Below are positions 42,282 to 51,988 of a DNA stretch of 64,000 nucleotides, piece after piece. The notes beneath the pieces were generated by a model. That model ran no database searches. It was not told the DNA's origin and saw only the letters and a program-made list of their open reading frames with translations. Origin of the DNA: Candidatus Villigracilis vicinus (GTDB lineage: Bacteria > Chloroflexota > Anaerolineae > Anaerolineales > Villigracilaceae); assembly GCA_016721315.1 (NCBI GenBank), contig JADKIL010000019.1, positions 1-64,000 of the forward strand. The letters are read 5' to 3'. Every line of letters starts with the position of its first letter. The first letter of the stretch is position 1. The translations under genes were made by a program, and so were the position numbers.

Positions 42282-44318
42282 TTATGGCTTGCATTCTTTC
42301 TGAAGTAAAGTTTCTGCTTCTGAAATATCTACAGTCCCCGAAACCCTGGTCCACATTGTATTCAATGCCGGGCAGAGCGTGGGCTGACTTTTGATTGTTT
42401 TCTCGGTCAACTTGAGTGCGGTATCCATATCACCAGTGTGTACGAAGGCTTCGATAAAAGGCAGATATTCTACAGGCAGGGTGGGGGCGAGTTCTTCTTT
42501 TTGCGCATTTTTGTAGATAGCTGCCACATCTTCCCAATTCCCTGCCTGGCGGGCGAGTTCGGCTTGGGCGTAGGTGTAGCACCAGCCATGTGACGGCTCA
42601 TTCCCGAATAGGTTTTTTTCCATGGCAGGGGTTGATGCATCCGTACGGATCAGCGCCGGATTGGATAGTGCAATAGCATCGGTCAGATAGAAACTTGCGC
42701 CGGGAATGGTTTCGGCATTGTTATAAACCGGATCCAACACGCGCAGGCAGCCATCCGCTTCTTTGTAAATGACCACACTGTTTGATGTGTTGCCGCTAAA
42801 TTTGACGGTACGATAGGTCACTTCGATCGGGCGATTGGCTTTGATCTCCGCGGCTTCAAATCTTGTTTTGAGGTATTGCAATGCATAGGGCAGTTCGCGT
42901 CCTTCAAAGTCTGGGGCATACATCCAGTTCAAGGTGGACATCAGTTGGTAGTCTGAGAGATATTTCAACGGCAGTTCGTAGGTCAGTACGGTTGTGCCTT
43001 CCTGCAAGTCTGGCATACGCCAAGCCATTTGCCAGAAGAGGTCTTGCATATTTGCCCAATCGCGACGGTAGGTATTCGCCGAGGTGAATTGATATGCCGT
43101 AGATATGCCGATAAGAAGGCTCAAGAGGATGAGTTTGGCGCGTCCTTCACGTAAGAGTAGATCTGCCAGCCCAATGATGAATAAACTTGCCCCGAGCATG
43201 ATCGAGACGAAGAAGCGGTCATAATCGAACTCGATCTTCAGGGGGAGACCCGCAGCCCACGAGGGCAGACGCCCGGCGAAAATGGTGACGATGCCGATGA
43301 GGATAAACCAGTAGTGCGTGCCAGAAGATGGCAGGTCCTTGTTATGCGATTCGTAATTCGCTTTTGGTAGTTCAGAATCAGCATTACGTTGTGCTCCGCT
43401 AAGGAAATAAACGACCAAACATGCCGCAGTGAAGATCACAAATGCTATGACCTGCGTAGCAGACCCGTCCACTGGCGAGAAAATGCCGAAGGTGCCCAGC
43501 CAGGAAACGAAACCGGAAAGCGAAAGTGTGGTGACAAATTCATTGAGGAGGGCAAGCGGGGAAAGTAAAGAGAGGAGACTGATCTGATAGGAGTTGTATG
43601 CATCTGAGCGGTGATAGGAATATGTCCATGCGGCGTTGATGGTCCATACGATCAGATAGGGCAGCCATTGAATAAAGGTCTTCTTGATCAGGTCTTTTTT
43701 ATTTGCATTGGATTCGGCAAAGATCACAAGGATAAAGAAAAAACGCAGGATCTCCAACCCGAAAAAATATTCGGTGGTGAATAGCCCCAGAACTTGTAGG
43801 AGAATGGCAAGCGCAGTGCTTGGTAGTGATGGTTTACCGCTCCGCAAAAGACTTACTGTGAGGATGAAAGAAGAAAGGAGGAGGAAAAGCGGAATTAACT
43901 CTTGATTGATGTGGGTCAGGGCGACCCATTGCTGTCCGTACGCGGGGTATACGGTGAAAAGCAGGATGACCCATAGGACCGAACGCTCACGGGTGGGAAA
44001 AACTTTCCGAAGCAGCGACCATACCTGAAGTCCAAGAATGAGGCGGATGATCAAGCCAAGCAGCTGCCACGTGAAGGGCTGCCCGCCAAAAATGGCGGTC
44101 GTTGCGGCAAAGATATATCCCAGCCCTGGGCGGAAAGGGCGAAAGGCTTCAATGAATTCGATGGGACCGAAGAAGTGCAGGAACCATGCAAAAGGCATAT
44201 CGTCCCAGTAAAAGCCCATCCATGGGGTGAGTAAACCGTATGCCAGAAGAACCAGTAGGGATAATGCGGCTGGAATTGCAAATGGTTTTTGCAGGAGTTG
44301 TTTGATCTTTTCTTTCAC
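42282..44318 (-). CDS. Multi-pass membrane protein, possible GT-C enzyme with C-terminal TPR-like region
   Basis: A 678-residue protein with about ten membrane segments in residues 15-410 and a soluble C-terminal part. The first outer loop contains GFYWDDMPFAWFLHFFGP. An Asp-Asp after the first helix is where GT-C glycosyltransferases carry catalytic acidic residues, but the rest of the family pattern is weak. The C-terminal 110 residues (YAQAELARQAGNWEDVAAIY onward) look like two tetratricopeptide-type helical hairpins. It is divergent from the GT-C pair at 44.4 kb, sharing a 44-base intergenic region. Function not established. Confidence 0.5.
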   Translation of the reverse strand: MKEKIKQLLQKPFAIPAALSLLVLLAYGLLTPWMGFYWDDMPFAWFLHFFGPIEFIEAFRPFRPGLGYIFAATTAIFGGQPFTWQLLGLIIRLILGLQVWSLLRKVFPTRERSVLWVILLFTVYPAYGQQWVALTHINQELIPLFLLLSSFILTVSLLRSGKPSLPSTALAILLQVLGLFTTEYFFGLEILRFFFILVIFAESNANKKDLIKKTFIQWLPYLIVWTINAAWTYSYHRSDAYNSYQISLLSLLSPLALLNEFVTTLSLSGFVSWLGTFGIFSPVDGSATQVIAFVIFTAACLVVYFLSGAQRNADSELPKANYESHNKDLPSSGTHYWFILIGIVTIFAGRLPSWAAGLPLKIEFDYDRFFVSIMLGASLFIIGLADLLLREGRAKLILLSLLIGISTAYQFTSANTYRRDWANMQDLFWQMAWRMPDLQEGTTVLTYELPLKYLSDYQLMSTLNWMYAPDFEGRELPYALQYLKTRFEAAEIKANRPIEVTYRTVKFSGNTSNSVVIYKEADGCLRVLDPVYNNAETIPGASFYLTDAIALSNPALIRTDASTPAMEKNLFGNEPSHGWCYTYAQAELARQAGNWEDVAAIYKNAQKEELAPTLPVEYLPFIEAFVHTGDMDTALKLTEKTIKSQPTLCPALNTMWTRVSGTVDISEAETLLQKECKP

Positions 44319-44326
44319 AGGGTGAT

Positions 44327-44355
44327 TTTACCATTCTGACTGCGGCGGGTATAAT
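44327..44355 (+). promoter_or_regulatory. Sigma70-type promoter, probably giving a leaderless mRNA
   Basis: TTTACC (44327-44332), a 17-base spacer and TATAAT (44350-44355). The expected start point coincides with the ATG at 44363, and there is no Shine-Dalgarno. Confidence 0.6.
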
Positions 44356-44362
44356 CCGAATC

Positions 44363-46075
44363 ATGAATCGGAATAAGCTTATTGATGTTGCGATCTATAT
44401 TGGGTTGATCGTTGTTTTTCTTGTGCCGCGCCTTGCAGGGATTGGGTCGTTCGTTACACTCGATGAACCTTCCTGGTTAAGTCAGGGTGCCAACTTCTAT
44501 TATGCCTTGGGGCAGCGTGAATTTGAGAACACGGTCTATGAATACCAGCCTGCTGTTACAACCATGTCAATCATTTCGCTTGGCATGCTGTTGTACTTTC
44601 CTGAATATCGCGGCTTTGGTCAAGGATACCTTGATTATGAAAAAGGACGGCTTGATCCGTTCATGATTGAGCATGGCAAAGACCCATTGATGCTGTTGAT
44701 CTATTCGCGCGTTATTCAGGTCTTTGTATTGCTTATATTGTTCTTATTGTTTTATTTCCTTCTTCAACGCATGATCCGAAAATGGATGGCTGTATTTGTA
44801 TCTGTTTTTATTTCGTTTGACCCCTTTTTTCTAGGGCATACGCGCATGATGGACCATGAAGCGATGGTCTCACTTTTTGTTTTTGTCTCTATTCTTTCCT
44901 TTGCAAATTATATGCACGACTCCAGAAAATACTTTCTTGTTTTATCTGGAGTCGCTGCAGGGTTTGCTCAACTTACAAAATCGTCTTCTATTGCCATGTT
45001 TGCTGCGATTGGTGTCTTGTTGTTGATTCAGATTGTACAGGAACGTCAGCAGGGATGGATTAAGCCTTTTATCAAGAATACAAAAGTGTTTGGCGTTTGG
45101 TTGATTCTGTTAGTAGGGACCTATATTATTTTCTGGCCTGGTATGTGGGTTGCCCCCGGCAAAATGCTCTATACAGTTTTTGGTAATGCTTTTAGCTATG
45201 CTTTTCAGGGTGCTCGTCTTACTGTCACTGAAGAATTGGAACCTGCACAGTTTAGCCTTGAAGCAAATGCAACCGGGATTTGGGATGTTGCAAAGGTTCT
45301 ACTTTATCGTATTACACCTTTAACTTGGATCGGTATGCTTCTTGGAACGATCTACCACTTTAGCCCGAATCGTGACCCATTTCATCCTTTTCGGCTTTTG
45401 TTTACTATAACTTTAACTATTGCCACTGCTTTTATTCTCATGTTTGGTGTTGCTCAAGGACGAGACTCTCCGCATTACATTCTCTCTAGTTATTTTGCGT
45501 TAAATCTGTTGGCAGGGGTTGGTTGGGTTTATACCTTTTATTGGATAAAAAACCGTCTTGCAAATCTATTTCTGCCTTATGTGTTGGCGGGAATAGTTTT
45601 ACTATCCCAGATCTGGAGTGCGCTTGCGTATTATCCTTATTATTTTACGTATCGCAATCCGATTCTTTTTGCGGCAGGTTGGTATAACGATACTCCTGAG
45701 TTTCCGTACGGCGAGGGGTTGGAGCTTGCTGCAGAGTATCTTTCGTCCATTCCGGGATCGGCTGATTCGACGGCGCTTGTGTATTACAGTCGGGGTTGTT
45801 TTTCATATTACTATCCTGGTACGTCACTCAGTTTTCGCCCGTACTATATAGATGGGCAACATGCAGAAGATTTGGTCATTAATATCAAAGGCTCAGATTA
45901 TTTAGTGATTTATTACGCCAATCAGAATAGGTTGGAAAAGTATCACCCTTATCTGAAGATCCTCGAAACCATAGAGCCAGTTCATGTGATTTGGATCGAT
46001 GATTATGAATACATTCGCATCTATAATGTAAATATGTTTACACCAGAGATGTATAAAGCCTTGGCTGATTTATGA
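44363..46075 (+). CDS. GT-C (GT39-like) membrane glycosyltransferase, paralogue 1
   Basis: A 570-residue protein with about ten membrane segments. After the first helix comes FVTLDEPSWLSQGANFYYAL with the Asp-Glu expected for PMT/ArnT-type catalysis. YFPEYRGFGQGYLDYEK, AGFAQLTKSSS and FGNAFSYAFQGARLTVTEE are shared almost block for block with the next gene. It would use a lipid-linked sugar outside the membrane. It overlaps the next gene by 4 bases (ATGA), so the paralogues are co-translated. The gene is more AT-rich than its surroundings. Confidence 0.75.
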   Translation: MNRNKLIDVAIYIGLIVVFLVPRLAGIGSFVTLDEPSWLSQGANFYYALGQREFENTVYEYQPAVTTMSIISLGMLLYFPEYRGFGQGYLDYEKGRLDPFMIEHGKDPLMLLIYSRVIQVFVLLILFLLFYFLLQRMIRKWMAVFVSVFISFDPFFLGHTRMMDHEAMVSLFVFVSILSFANYMHDSRKYFLVLSGVAAGFAQLTKSSSIAMFAAIGVLLLIQIVQERQQGWIKPFIKNTKVFGVWLILLVGTYIIFWPGMWVAPGKMLYTVFGNAFSYAFQGARLTVTEELEPAQFSLEANATGIWDVAKVLLYRITPLTWIGMLLGTIYHFSPNRDPFHPFRLLFTITLTIATAFILMFGVAQGRDSPHYILSSYFALNLLAGVGWVYTFYWIKNRLANLFLPYVLAGIVLLSQIWSALAYYPYYFTYRNPILFAAGWYNDTPEFPYGEGLELAAEYLSSIPGSADSTALVYYSRGCFSYYYPGTSLSFRPYYIDGQHAEDLVINIKGSDYLVIYYANQNRLEKYHPYLKILETIEPVHVIWIDDYEYIRIYNVNMFTPEMYKALADL

Positions 46076-47804
46076 ACACAACCATTATTTCAAAGAAATT
46101 CGAAAGTTTATTTCTTTTTGCTCTCCTGCTTGTTTTGATTGTCCCTTCGCGTTTGATTGCTTCTGATCGTCCGACTACTATGGATGAACCTTGGTGGGTT
46201 ATATCTGGTTCGAATTATTACTATGCTCTTGCCAACCGTGATCTTGCCAATACACTCTACGATTACCATCCTGCTGTTACAACAACATGGATGGTAGCAA
46301 CTGGGATGATTGCATATTTTCCTGAATATCGAGGTTTTGGTCAGGGCTATTTCGACGTTCGGAAGCCAAAGTTCGAGGAATTTCTGCACGAGAATAACAA
46401 AGAAGCATTGAATGTGCTGCTATATAGTCGCTGGTTACAATCTTTGTCGATTCTGGCGTTTGCTTTGTTAGGTTTTTTTCTTTTACAAAAATTGATGGAT
46501 TCTCGAATGGCATTCCTGTCCATTTCGCTGGCAATGATTGCACCTTTTTACTTGGGGCATTCGCGTCTGCTAAACCATGAGGGGTTACTTTCAATAGTAG
46601 TGCTTACCTCTATTTTGGGAATGCATGTATATCTTGAAAAGGGTAGGGACTTATTTATCCTTCTTGTTTCAGGGGCGTCATTTGGTTTGGCTCAGTTGAC
46701 TAAATCTTCTTCTGTTGTAATTGTAGTAGTAATTGGCTTGATGCTTCTCGTAAATCTTGTTACCCAGGATGGTAGATCCTTCACGTCAAAACTATGGAGT
46801 GTAGTGCGAGTCTTTGCCATTTGGTTCGGTGTGGCGGCATTGGTCTATTTCATTTTATGGCCCGGAATGTGGGTGGACCCGGCACGGATGCTGCGTGAAG
46901 TGTATGGCAACGCATTTAGTTACGCCTTCCAGGGTGCCCGCCTCGATGTGACCGAGGAACTGGATCCTGCTGAATTCACCGTGAACACCCGCCTCGACGG
47001 AGTCTTTCTCTATCTGCGTTATTGGATGTCAGGGACGACCTTTATTACCTGGTTTGGCATTGTGTTTGCGGTCTACTTCTTGTTTTCAAAAGATAAAGAT
47101 GGTATGCCTGCACACGTTAGATCGCTGATCGGGTATCTGGCATTACTGGGAATCCTGTTCGTATTGATGTTCGGCATTGCACAAGGGCGGAATCATGCAC
47201 ACTACATCATGAATACCTTTGTCTCATTTGATGTCATTGCAGGTATGGGGTGGGGAATGCTTTGCTGTGGGCTGGGCAGCGTTGGAAGATAGTATCAAGA
47301 GCAAGTGTTTCTGTGGCAGCATTGGTCGTCATCACACTTGCCCAGATCGGGTTTGGTTTGCCATATGCGCCATATTACTTCACGTACAAAAATCCGTTCG
47401 CGAAGGAAGCTGCAACCTATGCCTATGGTGAAGGCTTCTCTGAGGCGGCAGAATATTTGGCGCAAAAGCCGAATGCAAAGGATCTGCGAGCTTATGTTTA
47501 CATTGGGATGGGCACATTCTCCTATTATTTTCCTGGTGAGACGGTGGTGTTGAAGCGCCCGAACGTCCTGTTCAACGATTTTGTGACTATTACTGAGGAG
47601 ATGCGCAGTGCCGATTATTTGGTGTTGTACCCGATCGCCCGCGAGAAGCATCCTGAAACTGAAAAGATCTTGAGTGAATTCGAAGGTGTAGTAATGCCAG
47701 AGAAGGTCATCACGATCAATGGGTTGGAGTATCTCCAGATCTACCGGGTGGCGGATATCCCCGAGTCGGTTTATGAAGCATTATTGAAAAAACACGAACC
47801 GTAA
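46072..47804 (+). pseudogene. GT-C (GT39-like) membrane glycosyltransferase, paralogue 2, frameshifted
   Basis: Tandem paralogue of the preceding gene: TTMDEPWWVISGSNYYYAL, YFPEYRGFGQGYFDVRK, FGLAQLTKSSSV and YGNAFSYAFQGARLDVTEE align with it. The first frame stops at 47292 after a meaningless tail. The other frame continues LLWAGQRWKIVSRAS to the proper end at 47804 (about 576 residues in all). Adding one T to the TTT at about 47263-47265 reads MLLLWAGQRW and repairs the gene. It may therefore be intact in the organism. The second part (PYYFTYKNPFAKEAATYAYG) matches the end of paralogue 1. Confidence 0.8.
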
Positions 47805-47842
47805 GCAGATAGACGGCATCGCGAGGTGCCGTCTATCTGCTT
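47803..47842 (+). terminator. Long hairpin overlapping the GT-C stop codon
   Basis: A perfect 16-bp stem (47803-47818 with 47827-47842) and an 8-base loop begins inside the stop codon. There is no T-run after it, so it may stabilise the mRNA end as well as, or instead of, terminating. Confidence 0.6.
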
Positions 47843-47989
47843 AACCAGCCCGCAGCGGAGAGATCTGTCTGAGGATCACTGAGGCAGGCTCAAGTCAGGG
47901 GAGGCGGGCGCGTCACCTTACGCCTTTGTTATGAAAGTACCATACACCTCCGGCTGGAATGTAGAGTAAAATTTCCCTCACATTAAGCC

Positions 47990-50900
47990 ATGAATTTCAA
48001 TTCAATGAACGGTCGTTTCTCTGAAAAATCGCTGGGACGCATCCTGACGGGGATCGTTTTTCTCTATCAAGTTGTTGCAGCGGTTGTGCTTGTTTGGGCG
48101 TTGGTACTTGCTGTTCAGTGGGTGCGTGAGCCTTTTATCGGCTCGTTTTATGAACATTCATTGATATTTAACGACACGGGCGGTTCCAAAGGTGCCTGGG
48201 CGTTCAGTGCGGAAGTGAAAAATTGGGATCAAATTCTGGCAGTCAATGGGGTCAGGGTTAAGAATAGTCAGGATATGCGTGACGCGATCGTGGGGAAATT
48301 TGCGCCTGGGGAGAACATTACTCTGACTGTGGAGTTCAAGGATGGGGAAGTACGTGACTTGCCCCTCGAATTGCAGCAATTTCCAGACAGCGACATCAGT
48401 ATTTATCTGGTACTCCCAACCATCCTTAGTTTGATTTTCATGGGATTGAGCATTTGGACTTTTGGCTTACGCCGCAATGAGCCAGCAGGGCGTGCGTTCA
48501 CCATGTTCGCTTCATCATTCTCGATTGTTACTGGCACGATCTTTAATTTGTGGACCACCCACGAATTTACGCATCTGTGGACATTGGCTGCTGCACTAAC
48601 AGGCGGCTCTGCGATCGCGCTTTCCCTTTCTTTCCCCGCTTCTCCTCGAATCATTATCAACCGTCCCTACCTCCGTTGGGTGGGGTTTGCTGTTAGTCTT
48701 GTTCTGGCAACTATGGCCTTTCCCTCCATTTTTGATGCTGGGAATCCGAAAGCATACATACCTCTTTGGCAGAATATTTTCACTTATGATGCCATTTGTA
48801 TTTTATTTCTACTTGGGTTTAGTTTTTATTATGCGGCGTATTCCCAGTCGCCAGTTGTAAAGTCACAGGCACGCAGCACTTTGGTGGGAGCCTTCTTTGC
48901 ATTTACCCCACTGGGAGTATTCCTGGCATTGGGGAAGGTTCTTAACATCGCTTTTTCTCCGTTGTTCTTTTTGCCGGTTGTGATCTTCCCAACTTTAATG
49001 GGATATAACATCATGCGTTTCCGCTTCCTGCGCACAGACGATCTTGCGCGGCGGGGTGTGATGTATGCAGTTCTGACGGCTCTTGTTACCTTCGGGTATG
49101 CGTTAGTTGCGGCGGGGGCAGGCTTGTTGTTTGGAAATGCGCTTCCTGAAAACTATCTGGCAGGAATCGTGATTCTGGTGCTTGCGCTGGGGCTTGAACC
49201 GCTGCGCGTCCGTTTACAAAACCTGACCGATTCGCTTTTTTTTCGCGGCTCACGCGTGATTGCCGAACAGCTGGAAGATTTTTCTCATAGGTTGACGACC
49301 ACTCTGGACCTGAACTCCATTGGGTCGCTTCTGCGTGATCAGATCGCCTCAACCCTTGCTCCAGATCATATTCACATCTTTACCTACGATTCCCTGAATG
49401 ACTTTTTTGCGGCTCTTCCTGTGGACGGACGCAATCCCACTACGGATATTCGCTTTCGGGCAGCGAGTCCGTTGGCTGAATATTTCAAGAAGGAAAGCCT
49501 GCCTTTATATTTGGATAATGTGGCCAACCTTCCGGATCAGTTAAAACCGGAGCAATCACGGATTGCATTATTAGGCGCACGTTTGTTTATTGCTTTCCCC
49601 GGTAAAGATAGACCCAACGGCTGGCTGGCATTGGGCTCACGTCTGACGGGTCAGCCGTATTCACCGGGTGATCTTCGTTTTCTTGAGAACATTTGCGATC
49701 AGGCATCTGTTGCAATTGAACGCGTACAAACCGTTGCTCACCTAGAACGCCGCATCCAGGAAATGAATGCATTGACCCGCGTTTCGCAGGGTGTCAACGT
49801 TACCCTGACATTTGATGATGTGTTGGAATTGATCTATGCCCAGACTGCCCAGATCGTTCCGACTTCGCATTTCCACATCACACTGTATGATAAAGACAGT
49901 GACTATTTCTATTATGGCTTTTGCCTTGAGAATAACGAACGCATTCACGAGCGGGAGAACCAGCCGTTCTCTGCGAATGTTGGGCTTTCTCCAGAAGTGA
50001 TTCGTAAGAGCCGCCCGATCATGACTCAGGATTACATCCGCGAATGCCAGGCACGCAACCATACCCCCACCATCGAAAATATCTTTGCGTGGATCGGTGT
50101 GCCGCTTAATGCGGGCGCGGAATCCATCGGTGCTCTTAGTGTGGGCAGCCGCGACGGTTCCACGGTCTACACTCGTGCGCAAATGGAATTGCTTCAGGCA
50201 ATTGCCGATCAGACCGCTGGTGCCATCGTCAAGGCGCGTTTGTTGAAAGAGACCCAGGAACGTGCCCGTCAGTTGACGACTTTGAACGAGATCACGCGTC
50301 AGTTGACCTCGACGCTGGAGTTGAACCCGCTTTTGCAGAATATTCTTGAGAATGCGGTTGGTATTTTGAATTGCGAAGCGGGTAGCTTGTTTTTGGTGGA
50401 CGATCAGACGGATGAACTTGTCTTCAGAGTGACGGTTGGTCCGGTGGCAGGTAACTTGATTGGTAAACGCCTTGCACCAGGAACGGGAATCGTAGGTCGC
50501 GCTGTCGATATGAAAAAACCCGTCATTGAAAATGAAGAGCATAGCACTACCAACCGCTTCAAGGGCGTCGATCAGCAAACAGGGTTCGTCAGCCGCTCCC
50601 TGTTGGCTGTGCCGCTGCAAGCTCAGGATCGTGTCATTGGCGTGGTGGAAGTTATCAATCGCCGCGATGGTCTTCCTTTCGTTCAAAATGATCAGACCTT
50701 GCTGGCTGCTTTTGCCGGGCAGGCAGCGGTTGCGATTGAAAATGCGTGCCTTTATACTCTGACCGACCAAGAGCTTGCCAGTCGTGTGGAAGAGTTGTCA
50801 GTCATGCAGCGCATTGACCGTGAATTGAACGCCAGCCTCGAAATGGACCGGGCCATGCGCATCACGCTTGACTGGGCGTTGCGACAGTCTGGGGCAGAGG

Positions 50901-51985
50901 CGGGGTTGATCGGCATCCTTGAAGAAATCAAGCTGCGTGTAATGGCGCATCAAGGGTTGGATGATCAAATGGCATCCATTCCTGATCTGGTGATGAAGGT
51001 TGAATTGCCTTCCATGCTTGCTGCAATTGAAACTGGTTTGCCGCAAAACGTGGAAGTGGCAGTCGAAGCCTCGAAGAATAAATTATTGGTGTCCTCTCAA
51101 ACGCAAATGGTCATTCCGATCCGCCGTGAAACAACGGTTATCGGTTTGTTGTACCTTGAAAGCACCGGCGGCTCGCAGGTGGATATAGATTTTCTGACCC
51201 GTCTTACCGATCATGCTGCCATTGCCATCTCAAATGCCCAGCTATATAGTGAGGTTCAACGTGCCAACCTGGCAAAAAGTGATTTCGTATCCTTTGTGGC
51301 GCATGAGCTTAAGAATCCAATGACTTCGATCAAGGGATATACAGAATTGCTTGCAAGCGGCGCGGTTGGACAGATCACCGAAATGCAAACGAACTTCCTG
51401 TCCACCATTAAATCAAATGTGGAGCGTATGTCCACACTTGTATCCGATCTCAACGACAATTCCAAGATTGAAGCGGGACGGCTGCGCCTTGAATTCAAAG
51501 CCACCAAAGCAGTTGACCTTGTGGATGACGTTATTCGCACGTTCAAACGCCAATTGGAAGACAAGAAGCAGACACTCGAGTTAAATATTCCTGCAGACCT
51601 GCCTGCCATGTGGGCGGATCGCATCCGTGTGGGGCAGGTGCTTACGAACCTGATCAGCAATGCATTTAAGTACACCCCTGAAAGCGGTTCCATTATTGTA
51701 GGCGTGGAAGATAGTCCGAATCATTGGGATGCAGAAGGCGCACCCCGTGTTATTCACTTGTCTGTGAAAGACAGCGGCATTGGTATGACCCCAGAAGACC
51801 AACAAAAGATCTTCCAGAAATTCTTCCGATCTGATGACCCCAAAGCGCGTGAAGCGCCGGGAACCGGCTTGGGGTTGAATATTACTAAAAGCCTTGTGGA
51901 AATGCAGGGTGGTAAGATCTGGTTCGAGAGTGAATATCGGCAGGGAACCACTTTCCATTTTACGGTTCCAGTGGCAGAGGAGTAA
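47990..51985 (+). CDS. Giant sensor histidine kinase: PDZ-like loop, multi-pass membrane region, GAF repeats
   Basis: A 1331-residue sensor. After a first helix (about 15-45) an outer loop (57-133) resembles a PDZ domain (WDQILAVNGVRVKNSQDM). About seven more helices reach to residue 410. Four GAF-type domains follow (roughly 430-580, 590-765, 775-940, 950-1095), with typical segments ASVAIERVQTVAHLE, AGSLFLVDDQTDELV and ISNAQLYSEV. The kinase core has phospho-His H1105 in FVSFVAHELKNPMTSIKGY, the ATPase N-box LTNLISNAFKYTP, DSGIGM and GTGLGLNITKS. No ribosome site before ATG 47990; a later Met at residue 6 is possible. The FIST gene follows after 3 bases. It has no receiver domain of its own. 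Confidence 0.88.
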   Translation: MNFNSMNGRFSEKSLGRILTGIVFLYQVVAAVVLVWALVLAVQWVREPFIGSFYEHSLIFNDTGGSKGAWAFSAEVKNWDQILAVNGVRVKNSQDMRDAIVGKFAPGENITLTVEFKDGEVRDLPLELQQFPDSDISIYLVLPTILSLIFMGLSIWTFGLRRNEPAGRAFTMFASSFSIVTGTIFNLWTTHEFTHLWTLAAALTGGSAIALSLSFPASPRIIINRPYLRWVGFAVSLVLATMAFPSIFDAGNPKAYIPLWQNIFTYDAICILFLLGFSFYYAAYSQSPVVKSQARSTLVGAFFAFTPLGVFLALGKVLNIAFSPLFFLPVVIFPTLMGYNIMRFRFLRTDDLARRGVMYAVLTALVTFGYALVAAGAGLLFGNALPENYLAGIVILVLALGLEPLRVRLQNLTDSLFFRGSRVIAEQLEDFSHRLTTTLDLNSIGSLLRDQIASTLAPDHIHIFTYDSLNDFFAALPVDGRNPTTDIRFRAASPLAEYFKKESLPLYLDNVANLPDQLKPEQSRIALLGARLFIAFPGKDRPNGWLALGSRLTGQPYSPGDLRFLENICDQASVAIERVQTVAHLERRIQEMNALTRVSQGVNVTLTFDDVLELIYAQTAQIVPTSHFHITLYDKDSDYFYYGFCLENNERIHERENQPFSANVGLSPEVIRKSRPIMTQDYIRECQARNHTPTIENIFAWIGVPLNAGAESIGALSVGSRDGSTVYTRAQMELLQAIADQTAGAIVKARLLKETQERARQLTTLNEITRQLTSTLELNPLLQNILENAVGILNCEAGSLFLVDDQTDELVFRVTVGPVAGNLIGKRLAPGTGIVGRAVDMKKPVIENEEHSTTNRFKGVDQQTGFVSRSLLAVPLQAQDRVIGVVEVINRRDGLPFVQNDQTLLAAFAGQAAVAIENACLYTLTDQELASRVEELSVMQRIDRELNASLEMDRAMRITLDWALRQSGAEAGLIGILEEIKLRVMAHQGLDDQMASIPDLVMKVELPSMLAAIETGLPQNVEVAVEASKNKLLVSSQTQMVIPIRRETTVIGLLYLESTGGSQVDIDFLTRLTDHAAIAISNAQLYSEVQRANLAKSDFVSFVAHELKNPMTSIKGYTELLASGAVGQITEMQTNFLSTIKSNVERMSTLVSDLNDNSKIEAGRLRLEFKATKAVDLVDDVIRTFKRQLEDKKQTLELNIPADLPAMWADRIRVGQVLTNLISNAFKYTPESGSIIVGVEDSPNHWDAEGAPRVIHLSVKDSGIGMTPEDQQKIFQKFFRSDDPKAREAPGTGLGLNITKSLVEMQGGKIWFESEYRQGTTFHFTVPVAEE

Positions 51986-51988
51986 AAA

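Noticed and set aside
49742..50770. A 342-residue open frame antisense to the giant kinase
   Set aside because: It lies wholly opposite conserved GAF-domain coding sequence, has no ribosome site and no recognisable motif; it is a by-product of codon usage.
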